A stretch of 48,948 bases of DNA from Colidextribacter sp. OB.20 (GTDB lineage: Bacteria; Bacillota; Clostridia; Oscillospirales; Oscillospiraceae): assembly GCF_009911595.1 (NCBI RefSeq), contig NZ_QWKG01000027.1, positions 1 through 48,948 of the forward strand, read 5' to 3'. Shown here piece after piece: positions 19,427-28,164 of this stretch. The position numbers were made by a program, and so were the translations under genes. Position 1 is the first letter of the stretch. Each line of letters opens with the position of its first letter. The notes below the pieces were generated by a model, which had not been told where the DNA came from, ran no database searches, and saw nothing but the letters and a program-made list of their open reading frames with translations.

Positions 19427-20605
19427 ATGACCTTTGAAGAGATAAAGAGCCTGGACGAGCAGTATGTCATGCACTCCTATGGCCGCTTCCCGGTGGCCCT
19501 GGACCACGGAAAGGGCGCCACCCTCTGGGACGTGAACGGGAGGGAGTACATCGACTTTACCGCCGGCATCGGGGTCACCGCCCTGGGCCACGGGGACGAG
19601 GGCTGGCTGAAGGCCGTCACGGAGCAAGCGGGCAAGCTGGGCCACATCTCCAACCTGTTTTATACCGAGCCCTACGCCAGGACGGCGGAGAAGCTGTGCA
19701 CCCGCACCGGCATGGCCAGCGTGATGTTTGGCAACTCCGGGGCGGAGGCCAACGAGGCCATGATTAAGCTGGCCCGGAAGTGGTCCTTTGACAAATACGG
19801 CAAGGGCCGGGGGACCGTCATCACCCTCCACAACTCCTTCCACGGCCGCACCATCACCACCCTGGCCGCCACCGGCCAGGACAAGTTCCACAACTACTTC
19901 TTCCCCTTCACCGAGGGCTTCCGCTACGCTGACGCCAACGACATGGACAGCGTGGAGGCGGTGGCGGGACACGACGTGTGCGCCGTGATGGTGGAGCTCA
20001 TCCAGGGGGAGGGGGGCGTGCTGCCCCTGGACCGGGAGTTTATGGAGAAAATCGCCGACCTGTGCGCCAAGCGGGACTGGCTCCTCCTCATCGACGAGGT
20101 CCAGACCGGCGTGGGCCGTACCGGCACCCTATTCGCCTTCCAGCAGTACGGCATTCAGCCCGACGCCGTCTCCTTTGCCAAGGGGATCGCCGGGGGCCTG
20201 CCCTTCGGCGGAGTGATGGCCAATGAAAAGTGCCGGGGCGTGTTTACTCCCGGCACCCACGGCACCACCTTCGGGGGCAACCCGGTGGCCGCCGCCGCCG
20301 CCTGCCACGTGCTGGACCGGCTGGACGACTCCCTCTTGACCCAGGTGAGGGAGAAGGGGGACTACCTCCGCGCCCAGGTGGAGGAGCTGGCTCTGCCCTG
20401 TCTGGGCGGGACCCGGGGACTGGGCCTGATGATCGGCGTGGAGGTCAGGGAGGGCTGGACCAACGCGGCCTTGGCCGCCAGGCTGATCGACAACGGCCTG
20501 CTCGTCCTCACCGCCGGACCTGGCCTGCGCTTCCTGCCCCCGCTCACCATCACCCAGGAGGAGATGGATAAGGGGCTGGCCATTATGAGGGAGACCTTGC
20601 GCTGA
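19427..20605 (+). CDS. argD: Acetylornithine aminotransferase, 392 aa
   Basis: ArgD transfers an amino group from glutamate to N-acetylglutamate semialdehyde with pyridoxal phosphate. The class III aminotransferase signature is LLLIDEVQTGVGRTG (219-233), and the PLP lysine is Lys252 in SFAKGIAGGLPFGG. FGNSGAEANE (101-110) and GTHGTTFGGNPVAA are also present. The start follows AAGGAGG. It could also act on succinyl-diaminopimelate, as many ArgD proteins do, but the context is plainly arginine. Confidence 0.97.
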   Translation: MTFEEIKSLDEQYVMHSYGRFPVALDHGKGATLWDVNGREYIDFTAGIGVTALGHGDEGWLKAVTEQAGKLGHISNLFYTEPYARTAEKLCTRTGMASVMFGNSGAEANEAMIKLARKWSFDKYGKGRGTVITLHNSFHGRTITTLAATGQDKFHNYFFPFTEGFRYADANDMDSVEAVAGHDVCAVMVELIQGEGGVLPLDREFMEKIADLCAKRDWLLLIDEVQTGVGRTGTLFAFQQYGIQPDAVSFAKGIAGGLPFGGVMANEKCRGVFTPGTHGTTFGGNPVAAAAACHVLDRLDDSLLTQVREKGDYLRAQVEELALPCLGGTRGLGLMIGVEVREGWTNAALAARLIDNGLLVLTAGPGLRFLPPLTITQEEMDKGLAIMRETLR

Positions 20606-20613
20606 GAGCGATT

Positions 20614-20687
20614 TGTAGGGGCCGACGACCCCGGCGGCCCGCCTTTACAGGCATTCAAACGGCGCGCCGAGGTCGCCGCGCCCTACA
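20614..20687. repeat. Family-B repeat, argD-argF
   Basis: TGTAGGGGCCGACGACCCC at the left faces GGTCGCCGCGCCCTACA at the right, enclosing GGCGGCCCGCC and GGCGCGCC units. It fills the argD-argF gap. Confidence 0.82.
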
Positions 20688-20712
20688 TTTGATAATGAGG
20701 AGTAAAAAGACC

Positions 20713-21630
20713 ATGAAAAAAGACCTGTTAAAGCTGCTGGACCTGTCCGCCGAGGAGATCACCGCCATTCTGAACCGGGCGGACCAGCTGAAGTATGAGA
20801 AAAAGCATGGCATCCCCCAGAAGTATCTGGAGGGCAAGACCCTGGCCATGATCTTCGAGAAGAACTCCACCCGGACCAGGGTGTCCTTCGAGGTGGGCAT
20901 GTTCCAGCTGGGGGGCCACGCCCTGTTCCTCTCCGGCAAGGAGAGCCAGATCGGCCGGGGAGAGCCGGTGGAGGACACCGCCCGGGTGCTCAGCCGCTAC
21001 TGTGACGGCATCATGATCCGCACCTTCGGCCAGGACGAGGTGGAGGCCCTGGCCAAGTACGCCGACATCCCCGTCATCAACGGCCTCACTGACTTCTGCC
21101 ACCCCTGCCAGGTGCTGGCCGACCTGCTCACCGTCCGGGAGCACAAGGCGGTGCTGGAGGGGCTGAAGCTGTGCTACATCGGCGACGGCAACAATATGGC
21201 CAACTCACTCATTGTGGGCGGCCTGAAGATGGGCATGGAGGTCTCAGTGGCCTGCCCGGAGGGCTACGACCCAGACCGGCAGGTGCTGGACTTCGCCGGG
21301 AGCGACCCCGCCTATCAGTTCTCCCTGGTCCGGGACCCCAGAGACGCCGCCGTCAAGGCCGACGTGGTCTTTACCGATGTGTGGGCCTCCATGGGGATGG
21401 AGGAGGAGAAGGCTGTCCGGGAGAAGGCCTTTGCCGGGTATCAGGTCAACGGGGAGCTGATGGCCCTCACCAACCCGGGCTGCATGGTGCAGCACTGCCT
21501 CCCCGCCCACCGGGGGGAGGAGATCACCGCTGAGGTCTTTGAGGCCCACGCAGAGGAGATCTTCGACGAGGCGGAGAACCGCCTCCACGCCCAGAAGGCG
21601 GTTATGTGCCTGCTGATGGAGGGCGTGTAG
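20713..21630 (+). CDS. argF: Ornithine carbamoyltransferase, 305 aa
   Basis: ArgF makes citrulline from ornithine and carbamoyl phosphate. The carbamoyl phosphate loop STRTR is at residues 52-56, HPCQ at 130-133, and the ornithine-side motif HCLPAHRGEE lies near the C-terminus. The start follows GAGGAG. The stop codon TAG lies inside a family-B repeat (GTGTAGGGCACGACGACC). It closes the arginine run. A carbamoyl phosphate synthase gene is not in the window. Confidence 0.98.
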   Translation: MKKDLLKLLDLSAEEITAILNRADQLKYEKKHGIPQKYLEGKTLAMIFEKNSTRTRVSFEVGMFQLGGHALFLSGKESQIGRGEPVEDTARVLSRYCDGIMIRTFGQDEVEALAKYADIPVINGLTDFCHPCQVLADLLTVREHKAVLEGLKLCYIGDGNNMANSLIVGGLKMGMEVSVACPEGYDPDRQVLDFAGSDPAYQFSLVRDPRDAAVKADVVFTDVWASMGMEEEKAVREKAFAGYQVNGELMALTNPGCMVQHCLPAHRGEEITAEVFEAHAEEIFDEAENRLHAQKAVMCLLMEGV

Positions 21631-21653
21631 GGCACGACGACCCCGGCGTGCCG
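21626..21653. repeat. Single family-B repeat at the argF stop codon
   Basis: TGTAGGGCACGACGACCCC followed by GGCGTGCCG is one half-type unit. The argF TAG stop is its third to fifth base. Confidence 0.8.
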
Positions 21654-21673
21654 TTTTGAGAGACGCAGACAGA

Positions 21674-21705
21674 CCCCCGGCTTGAGCAACACCTCAAGCC
21701 GGGGG
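21674..21705. terminator. Convergent terminator hairpin
   Basis: A 13-bp stem (CCCCCGGCTTGAG with its complement around CAACAC) lies between the convergent argF and membrane-protein genes. The T tract after it is weak on both strands. Confidence 0.65.
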
Positions 21706-21712
21706 CCTGTTC

Positions 21713-23215
21713 TTATCTGGAGGCGCCGAAGGTGCCCTCCTCGTCCACCGTCGGGGGATAGAACTGCAATGCGCTCTGGTAGCAGAGGAAGGGCTGGCCC
21801 TCCCAGTTCCAGCGGCCCGCCATCCGCCACTCCTGGGCGGAAAAGACGGGGTACTGGAGCCAGCCGGTGGGCTGGATGAAGTTGCACCAGGAGTCGATGA
21901 TCCAGCCGTCCCTGCTCTCCGCCGTCTCATAGGTGACATAGCCCCGGTGGCGCGCCCCGCCGTGGGGCAGGGAGAAGGAGGCAAAGATGTCGGTGCTGGT
22001 CTGGGGACCAAAGAAGATGCTGTCGGAGGTGAAGGTCTGGCTGTCCAGGGACCAGTAGGTGGACTGATAAGCGGTCCCGTCCCGGTCATAGAGGACCCGG
22101 CCGGTGACCTCCCCGGAGGGGGCCCAGCCCTCAGGACAGCTGCGCCAGGCGGGCCAGAGCTGGATGGCATAGGTCCCCATGAGAGGGGGGCGCTCCAGCA
22201 GCTCAAAGTGGTGGAAAATGCGCCATTTCTCCCGCTCGCCGGCCAGCTCCACCGCCACGCCGGTGATTTGCAGAGTGACCTCGTCGGGAGCGCCCCGGTA
22301 GTCGTCCCGGGGGTAGCCGGACACGTCGCTCACCACCCGGACGGCCCCCTCACAGGCCAGGATGTCCGACCGAGCCAGGTCGGAGAGGACCTCCTCCGGG
22401 AAGCCCAAGGCCAGCAGCTGGGCCTCCAGCTCCGCGAGCTGGCTGTGCTCCGCCGAATCCACCGGCTGCCAGTCCATGGGGAGGCGGTTGAGGAACAGGA
22501 TACACACCGCCAGCCCAGCGATGAGTGCCGCCGCGATGCTCCGGACCAGTACCCGGTCCGTCACCCGCACCGGAGCGGGCTGGACGGAGTAGCCCGCCTC
22601 GTCCAGCTCCTTGGAGATGCAGTAGAGCAGATAGAGGATGCAGAAGTAGGCGATCAGGACGGGCAGGCCCAGCAGCCAACCGCTGTAGCCGATATAGGCC
22701 AGGCCCAGCACAATCAGCTGCCAGATGATAAGCCCCGGCCCGCCCGCCTCGGGGGGCAGTCCGGCCTTGCGCTGGACGGCCCGCAGCCCCTGCCAGAGGC
22801 AGAAGAACTGGACGAAGGGCAGAAGGATGTTGACGAGGCCCAGCGCTCGGAGGGGGGACAGCTCAAAAAAGGCCTGACTGCCAGGGACAGCCTGGCGCAG
22901 CAGGCAGAAGAAGAACCAGCCGCTCCGGGCCAGGTTGACGGCCCACCAGGTCTTGAAGAAGCCGTTTTCCCGGCGCAGGACCCGCAGGCCCAGCAGGAGC
23001 TGGACAAAGCCGATGGCGGGCAGAAGGTAGTCCAGCCAGAGGAAATTCAGGTGGATGGTGGTCAGGGCCAGGCCGGTGAGGATACGGTTCATGGCCTGCC
23101 GCCAGGGGGTGATTTCTGTCAGAATATCGTCGTCAGGGGGGGCGGACAGGCTTTCGGACAACAGGCTGTCCAGCTCGAACTCCTCTAATTTCGGGTCAAA
23201 ACGGCGGTCATCCAT
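21713..23215 (-). CDS. Membrane protein co-encoded with an ECF sigma factor, 500 aa
   Basis: The soluble N-terminus (MDDRRFDPKLEEFELDSLLSESL, about 45 residues) precedes about six transmembrane helices between residues 45 and 250. A C-terminal domain of about 250 residues, probably extracytoplasmic, starts after ILFLNRLPMDWQPVDSAEHSQ. The gene overlaps the sigma-factor gene by eight bases and starts at the ATG after GGGAGGT. By position it is the likely anti-sigma factor or sensor, with the N-terminus binding the sigma factor and the outer domain sensing. No zinc-binding anti-sigma motif (HxxxCxxC) is seen, so this role is inference. The C-terminal domain is not recognised. Confidence 0.7.
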   Translation of the reverse strand: MDDRRFDPKLEEFELDSLLSESLSAPPDDDILTEITPWRQAMNRILTGLALTTIHLNFLWLDYLLPAIGFVQLLLGLRVLRRENGFFKTWWAVNLARSGWFFFCLLRQAVPGSQAFFELSPLRALGLVNILLPFVQFFCLWQGLRAVQRKAGLPPEAGGPGLIIWQLIVLGLAYIGYSGWLLGLPVLIAYFCILYLLYCISKELDEAGYSVQPAPVRVTDRVLVRSIAAALIAGLAVCILFLNRLPMDWQPVDSAEHSQLAELEAQLLALGFPEEVLSDLARSDILACEGAVRVVSDVSGYPRDDYRGAPDEVTLQITGVAVELAGEREKWRIFHHFELLERPPLMGTYAIQLWPAWRSCPEGWAPSGEVTGRVLYDRDGTAYQSTYWSLDSQTFTSDSIFFGPQTSTDIFASFSLPHGGARHRGYVTYETAESRDGWIIDSWCNFIQPTGWLQYPVFSAQEWRMAGRWNWEGQPFLCYQSALQFYPPTVDEEGTFGASR

Positions 23216-23744
23216 AGTTCTCACCTCCCAGCCGTTTTTTCAGCTGCTGCTTCAGCCGGTACAGCCGGCCCTCCACCGCCCGGGGGGTGGTGCCCAGCTC
23301 CCGGGCGATCTGCTGGGTGGACTGCATATAGTAATACTTTCGGTAGAGCAGAGCCCGGTCCTTGTAGGAAAGGGTGTACAGCAGCTTTTTCAGCTCCTCC
23401 GCCCGCTCCTTCCGCAGCAGCGCCTCCTCGGGCATGGGTGCGGGGGAGGGGATGTCCTCGGTCAGCTCCCCCACCTCGCCGCGCAGGCCCCTGGCCCGGT
23501 TCAGAGCCGCGTTCCGGGTGAGGGCGGTGAGCCAGCCCTTCCAGCTGCCCTGCTCCGGGTTAAAGAGCTCAATCTTCTCCCAGGCCCGCATGGCCGCCTC
23601 AGACAGGCACTCCTCCCGGTCCCGGCCGTCGGACAGGATGGGCGCGATGATATACCGCATCAGCGGTCCGAAGTGGAGCAGCAGCTCGTCCATGCCCCGG
23701 TGATCCCGGTCCCGGATCAGTTGGATGATCTCCTGTTCGCCCAT
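23208..23744 (-). CDS. ECF-type RNA polymerase sigma factor, 178 aa
   Basis: Region 2 covers about residues 10-80, with LILRDR-like helix, CLSEAAMRAWEKIELFNPEQGSWKGWLTALTRNAALNRARG. Region 4 covers about 118-172, with LSYKDRALLYRKYYYMQSTQQIARELGTTPRAVEGRLYRLKQQLKKRL as a clear helix-turn-helix. The linker is proline-rich (EDIPSPAPMPEE). It resembles the SigW/SigV-type family. It probably directs transcription of its own operon in response to its membrane partner. No autoregulatory ECF promoter (AAC...CGTA) was spotted with confidence upstream. Confidence 0.88.
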   Translation of the reverse strand: MGEQEIIQLIRDRDHRGMDELLLHFGPLMRYIIAPILSDGRDREECLSEAAMRAWEKIELFNPEQGSWKGWLTALTRNAALNRARGLRGEVGELTEDIPSPAPMPEEALLRKERAEELKKLLYTLSYKDRALLYRKYYYMQSTQQIARELGTTPRAVEGRLYRLKQQLKKRLGGENYG

Positions 23745-23822
23745 GCCCTCACCTCCTTTTGTCTCTCTGTTCTATATTACACCGCAGATCGGGAAAACCC
23801 ACGGAAATTTTTCTGAGGACAA

Positions 23823-24062
23823 AAAAAGGCCCCTTTTGAAAGGGGCTCCGCCCGCAGGGCGGTGGGGATTGTATTTTGCAAAGCAAAATATACGAAGTAA
23901 CCAAGATTTGCACGGGCCTTGTTTGCTCCGCACATTTCGCCTGCGGCGAAATACAATCCTCCGTCATCCGCTTCGCGGATGCCACCTCCTTTCACTGGAT
24001 AGCCGTTAGCGGCTCTGCCACTTACGGCTATCGCGTCCCCCTTGCGGGGAAAAGGAGGCTTT
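23823..24062. repeat. Family-A hairpin repeat, copy 4, enlarged with nested palindromes
   Basis: The outer ends AAAAGGCCCCTTTTGAAAGGGG and AAAAGGAGGCTTT match family A, and the inner CATCCGCTTCGCGGATG stem matches the third hairpin of the other copies. Two extra blocks are present. One (about 23868-23957) has inverted ends GGATTGTATTTTGC and GCGAAATACAATCC. Another (about 23998-24034) has GATAGCCGTTA facing TTACGGCTATC. The 240-bp length is twice that of the other copies. It fills the gap between the sigma-factor operon and the lipoprotein gene. Confidence 0.8.
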
Positions 24063-24072
24063 GGAGGTGCGT

Positions 24073-25281
24073 TTAAGGCAGCCCGCCGTCCTCTGCGGTG
24101 GCCTCGGGGGTGTTGTCGTAGTCCCACTGGTGGTCGGTGTCGGCCAGATACTGACTGGTGACGTTGAAATAGCTGTATTGAATAAAGGTTTCCCCGTCCC
24201 GGGTGGCAATCCCGGGGTTCAGGTCCCAGGTTGGGTCCGCGCAGTACCACTCTCCGTTCAGCTTCACCATATTCCAGGCGTGGTTCTCCCGGTTCTGGAA
24301 CCCTGCCCCGGTGACGGTGATACACTCGATGCCCGCCATATCCATCAGCAGCCGGAAGGCTTCGGCAAATCCCAGACAGACCCCCTTGCCCTCCACCAGC
24401 GGCCCATAGGGTTCATAGGAGGTGCGGGGCGCTCCCTTTTTCTCATAGTGAGATTGGTCATAGGTGACGTTCCCTGTGAGCCAGGTATACAGGGCGTACT
24501 CTTTGTGATAGTCGCTCATCTCCGGGGTGACGCATTCCTCAAAGACCTGCTTCGCCGCTTCCAGCACCGCCTTGTCCTCTCTGGACAGAGAGGAGCTGTC
24601 CCCGCTCTCCCAGGCGGCCAGAATGGCAGTATTGTCGAAGAGGGTCATGTCATCCTTGCCCGGGTCGCTGTAGACATAGCGCCCGTCGGGGCGCTTTTCC
24701 GGCTCCGGGCGAAGAAAATCCGGAACTCCCTGGGCCAAGCGGCCGTCCCCATAGCACGCCTCAAAGGCCTCCCGAACGTTTTTTGCGTTCTCGCAGACGA
24801 TCAAGGCCACCTCCTGGCCGCAGGTGATTACCCTGCCGTCTTTTGCCAGGGCGGCCTGTTCGGGCTCGTAGCCGGTAAAAGCCCCCTGACGGTCCAGCAG
24901 ATACTCCTGAAAGGCCTTGACCACGGTGTCCTGTGCCTCCTCGGGCACGGAGAGGACGGCCAGCTCAAAGGCCCGCACCCCCTCCATGCGGACGATGGCC
25001 GCGTCGAACCATTTCAGGTCCTCCAGGCCGTAGAAGTCGGAGAGGAGGGCGTTCATCTCCTCGTCGCTGTGGTACTCCTCCTCCTGGCCGAAGCCTTGAT
25101 GGCGCATCCCATCGTAGAGATACCAGCGAAAGAGATCGCTGCCCTCAGAGGCCTCGGGTGCGCTGACCCACATAACCCGGGCAATGACCTCACAGGGCTG
25201 TGTGGTGGTCTCGTCCTGTTTTTTGCCGCACCCGGGCAGAAGCAGCATCAGAGCCAACAGCAGGGATAAGGTTCGTTTCAT
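24073..25281 (-). CDS. Lipoprotein with transglutaminase-like domain, 402 aa
   Basis: The signal peptide MKRTLSLLLALMLLLPGCGKK has a lipobox (LPGC, Cys18), so it is anchored outside the membrane. The C-terminal region holds a transglutaminase/protease-like core: a Cys in GKGVCLGFAEAFRLLMDMAGI, a His in NRENHAWNMVKLNGEWYCAD and an Asp in DPTWDLNPG. Such domains act in peptide cross-linking, proteolysis or as inactive binding modules; the full triad suggests activity. The N-terminal 200 residues (a DUF4358-like region with LIVCEN and AFEACYG) are less clear. It reads from its own start after AGGATTTACC. Confidence 0.85.
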   Translation of the reverse strand: MKRTLSLLLALMLLLPGCGKKQDETTTQPCEVIARVMWVSAPEASEGSDLFRWYLYDGMRHQGFGQEEEYHSDEEMNALLSDFYGLEDLKWFDAAIVRMEGVRAFELAVLSVPEEAQDTVVKAFQEYLLDRQGAFTGYEPEQAALAKDGRVITCGQEVALIVCENAKNVREAFEACYGDGRLAQGVPDFLRPEPEKRPDGRYVYSDPGKDDMTLFDNTAILAAWESGDSSSLSREDKAVLEAAKQVFEECVTPEMSDYHKEYALYTWLTGNVTYDQSHYEKKGAPRTSYEPYGPLVEGKGVCLGFAEAFRLLMDMAGIECITVTGAGFQNRENHAWNMVKLNGEWYCADPTWDLNPGIATRDGETFIQYSYFNVTSQYLADTDHQWDYDNTPEATAEDGGLP

Positions 25282-25303
25282 TGGTAAATCCTCCGTCAGA
25301 AAA

Positions 25304-25331
25304 TGTAGGGCGGGACGGCCCCGGCCCGCCG
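25304..25331. repeat. Single family-B repeat
   Basis: TGTAGGGCGGGACGGCCCC followed by GGCCCGCCG is one unit, lying upstream of the transglutaminase lipoprotein gene and downstream of pheT. Confidence 0.75.
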
Positions 25332-25394
25332 TCTCTCAATATAGCAGAGATTTCTTACAAAAAACAGGGCAGGATTCTTAAAAAATTCTAAAGA

Positions 25395-25420
25395 AGGGGC
25401 GGCCGGAGGCCGCCCCTTAC
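25395..25420 (-). terminator. pheT terminator
   Basis: AGGGGCGGCC and its complement form a 10-bp stem around GGA. On the minus strand it is followed by TCTTTAGAATTTTTT. It ends the pheS-pheT transcript. Confidence 0.7.
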
Positions 25421-25423
25421 GGT

Positions 25424-28132
25424 TTATCGCAATTTCGCCCCGCAGTCCTGCTCCAGGGCCTCCAGGATGGACTTCACGTCCTCGTCGGCCTCCTCGGAGG
25501 TGAGGGAGCGGTCATCCGCCCGGAGAACCAGGTTGAAGGCCACGGACTTCATGCCCTCGTCGATGCCCTTGCCCCGGTAGATATCGAACAGGGCGGCTTC
25601 TTTGAGCAGTCCCTTGGCCCCCTTGCGGATGGCCTTCTCCAGCGCCCCCACGGTGACCGCCTCACGGCACACCACGGCGATATCCCGGGTGACGGAGGGG
25701 AACTTGGGCAGGGGGACGTACTCGGGGTCGGCACCCTTGACCTGGAACAGCTTCTCAAGGCTGAGCTCGGCACAGTACAGCTCGGCGTCCACACCGAAGT
25801 TCCTGGCCACATTGGGGTGGATCTGGCCCATATGGCCCACCTCCACGCTGCCCACCCAGACGGTGGCAAAGCGGCCGGGGTGGTAGGCGTCGTTGCCAAT
25901 GCGCCACCCCTCAAACCAGACTTCCTCCGCCCGAATTTCTTTCAGGATGGCTTCCACCGCCCCTTTCAGGTCGTAGAAGTCGAAGCCCTCGCCGTAGGCC
26001 CCCAGGGTGAGCACCTTCTTCTCGTCGGCCAGACCGTCCTCGCCGCCGGGCTGATAAATCCGGCCCAGCTCGTAGAGGCGCACGTCCCTGTTCCGGTAGT
26101 TGTAATTCCGGGCCAGAATGTCCAGCATGGAGGGCAAAGTGGTGGTGCGCATGATGGAGGTATCCTCCCCCAGGGGGTTCAAAATCTTGAAGGAGCGGCG
26201 GCAGGGGGCATCGGCCTCCCAGCCGATCTTGTCGTACCAGGTGGGGGAGATAAAGGAGTAGGTGATGATCTCGTCGTAGCCGCAGGACCGGCACACCGCC
26301 CCCAGCTTCTGCTCCAGCCGCTGCTCGGCGGAGTAGCCCCCCAGGGTGGTCTGGCCCCGCATGAGGGTGGTGGGGATGTTGTTGTAGCCGTAGAACCGGG
26401 CCACCTCCTCGGCCAGGTCGGCCATCTCCTTCACGTCCCCCCGCCAGGAGGGCACCTTCACCACGCCCCGCTCCTTTGTGGTCTCAAAGCCCAGCTTCTG
26501 GAGGATGGTGTACATCACATTTTCCGACACATCGGTGCCCAGCAGGGCGTTGATCTTGTCCGGCTCCACCTTCAGCAGGGTGGGCTGGGGCACGTAGTTG
26601 AGGATGTCGATGACCCCGTCCAGCACTTCGCCGGCCCCCAGCAGCTCCACCAGCTCACAGGCCCGGTTGACGGCGGGGAGGGTGTTGAGGATGTCCAGCC
26701 CCTTCTCAAACTTGGCGGAGGCCTCGGTGCGCATCCCCAGGGCCAGGGCGGTCTTGCGGATGGTGGTGCCGTCGAAGTTGGCCGACTCAAAGACCACGTC
26801 CACCGTGTCCTCCACAATCTCAGAGTTCAGCCCGCCCATAATGCCCGCCAGACCCACGGCCCGGGTGTCGTCGGCGATGACCAGCATGTTGGAGGTGAGC
26901 TTGCGCACGTTGCCGTCCAGGGTGGTGAGCTCCTCCCCGTCCTGGGCCCGGCGGACCACGATCTTCCCACCCTTCACGTAGCGGTAGTCGAAGGCGTGCA
27001 TAGGCTGGCCGTACTCCAGCATGACATAGTTGGTGATATCCACGATGTTGTTGATGGGCCGGACCCCCATGGCCCGCAGCCGCTCCCGCATCCACTTGGG
27101 GGAGGGGCCGATCTTCACGTTCCGCACCATCCGGGCGGTGTACCGGGGGCACAGCTCGGGGTCAGGGGTCTCCACGTCCAGCAGCTCGGGGAGGACGCCC
27201 TCGCCGCCCCCCTTGACCTCCGGCTGGTGGAAGCGGCAGGGCTTGTCGAAGGTGGCCGCCGCCTCCCGGGCCAGACCGATGACCGACAGGCAGTCGGGCC
27301 GGTTGGGGGTGATCTCAAACTCCACCACGTGGTTGTCCAGGCCGGTGACGGTCTTAATGTCGTCCCCGGGCTTGCAGTTCTCCTGGAGGACGAAGATGCC
27401 GTCGGGGATGCAGTTGGGGAACTCCTTCTGCTCCGCCCGGAGGTCGGCCAGGGTACAAATAGTGTTCGTCTTTGTGTTGTAAGCCACCAGATCCCACTTG
27501 TGGAGATTCTGACAGTCGGTTACCAGAGTAGTGGCACAGGGTCCGTCATCCTCCGTGCGGATGAGTGTGCATTCCCATTTGCCCTCTCCAGAGGGAGAGA
27601 CATTTGCCACCCCTGCACACTCCACCGAACCGAACATCTTGTCTCCAGGCTTGATATCCGCCGGGATGGAGGGCTTGTCCGGGTCGATGGGGTGGTAGTC
27701 GTTGAGGAGGGCGGCGGCGGTAATCACCCCATAGGGGAAATCCCGCTCGTCCAGGCCCAGCTCCTTCAGGGAGCACAGCATCCCGTTGGACAGCACCCCC
27801 CGCAGCTTGCCCTTTTCGATCTTCTTGCCCCCAGGCAGGGTGGACTTGTGCAGGGCCACGGGCACCAGGTCGCCCTCGTGGATGTTCCAGGCCCCGGTCA
27901 CGATCTGAACGGGCTCGTCCTTGCCCACGTCCAGCTGACACACCCACATGTGGTCGCTGTTCTCGTGGCGTTCCATGGACAGGATGCGGCCCACCACCAC
28001 GTTGGAAATTTCCTCCCCCATGTCGTGGGTCAGCTCCACCTTGGAGCCGGATAAGGTCATAGCCTCGGCGAACTCTCGGTCGCCGGCGTTTATCTCAACA
28101 AACTCGTTGAGCCATTTTCTGGATAGATTCAT
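25424..28132 (-). CDS. pheT: Phenylalanine--tRNA ligase beta subunit with an insertion, 902 aa
   Basis: PheT pairs with PheS in the (alpha-beta)2 synthetase that charges tRNA-Phe. The order is an N-terminal tRNA-binding OB fold (about 40-120, HMWVCQLDVG), a B3/B4 editing region, B5 (SEDFEKGL-like), and a C-terminal ferredoxin-fold anticodon-binding domain (PSVTRDIAVV). The canonical beta subunit is about 790-800 residues. Here about 105 residues (137-241) are inserted between DFPYGV and IPDGIF, which are adjacent in relatives. The insert has seven cysteines and distinct codon use. The start follows GAGTTTTAAAT with a weak ribosome site. It follows the Imm51-like gene after a repeat cluster. 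Confidence 0.95.
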   Translation of the reverse strand: MNLSRKWLNEFVEINAGDREFAEAMTLSGSKVELTHDMGEEISNVVVGRILSMERHENSDHMWVCQLDVGKDEPVQIVTGAWNIHEGDLVPVALHKSTLPGGKKIEKGKLRGVLSNGMLCSLKELGLDERDFPYGVITAAALLNDYHPIDPDKPSIPADIKPGDKMFGSVECAGVANVSPSGEGKWECTLIRTEDDGPCATTLVTDCQNLHKWDLVAYNTKTNTICTLADLRAEQKEFPNCIPDGIFVLQENCKPGDDIKTVTGLDNHVVEFEITPNRPDCLSVIGLAREAAATFDKPCRFHQPEVKGGGEGVLPELLDVETPDPELCPRYTARMVRNVKIGPSPKWMRERLRAMGVRPINNIVDITNYVMLEYGQPMHAFDYRYVKGGKIVVRRAQDGEELTTLDGNVRKLTSNMLVIADDTRAVGLAGIMGGLNSEIVEDTVDVVFESANFDGTTIRKTALALGMRTEASAKFEKGLDILNTLPAVNRACELVELLGAGEVLDGVIDILNYVPQPTLLKVEPDKINALLGTDVSENVMYTILQKLGFETTKERGVVKVPSWRGDVKEMADLAEEVARFYGYNNIPTTLMRGQTTLGGYSAEQRLEQKLGAVCRSCGYDEIITYSFISPTWYDKIGWEADAPCRRSFKILNPLGEDTSIMRTTTLPSMLDILARNYNYRNRDVRLYELGRIYQPGGEDGLADEKKVLTLGAYGEGFDFYDLKGAVEAILKEIRAEEVWFEGWRIGNDAYHPGRFATVWVGSVEVGHMGQIHPNVARNFGVDAELYCAELSLEKLFQVKGADPEYVPLPKFPSVTRDIAVVCREAVTVGALEKAIRKGAKGLLKEAALFDIYRGKGIDEGMKSVAFNLVLRADDRSLTSEEADEDVKSILEALEQDCGAKLR

Positions 28133-28164
28133 ATTTAAAACTCCTCTTGGTATCAGGTTTTGTT

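Noticed and set aside
27480-27640. Frameshift or mobile insertion within pheT
   Set aside because: The reading frame is intact through the insert and both flanks, so it is an in-frame domain insertion; no inverted ends or target duplication are visible.
25817-28054. 745-codon open frame opposite pheT
   Set aside because: Same codon-bias shadow (Val/Gly/His/Leu-rich), no ribosome site, and full overlap with a certain gene.
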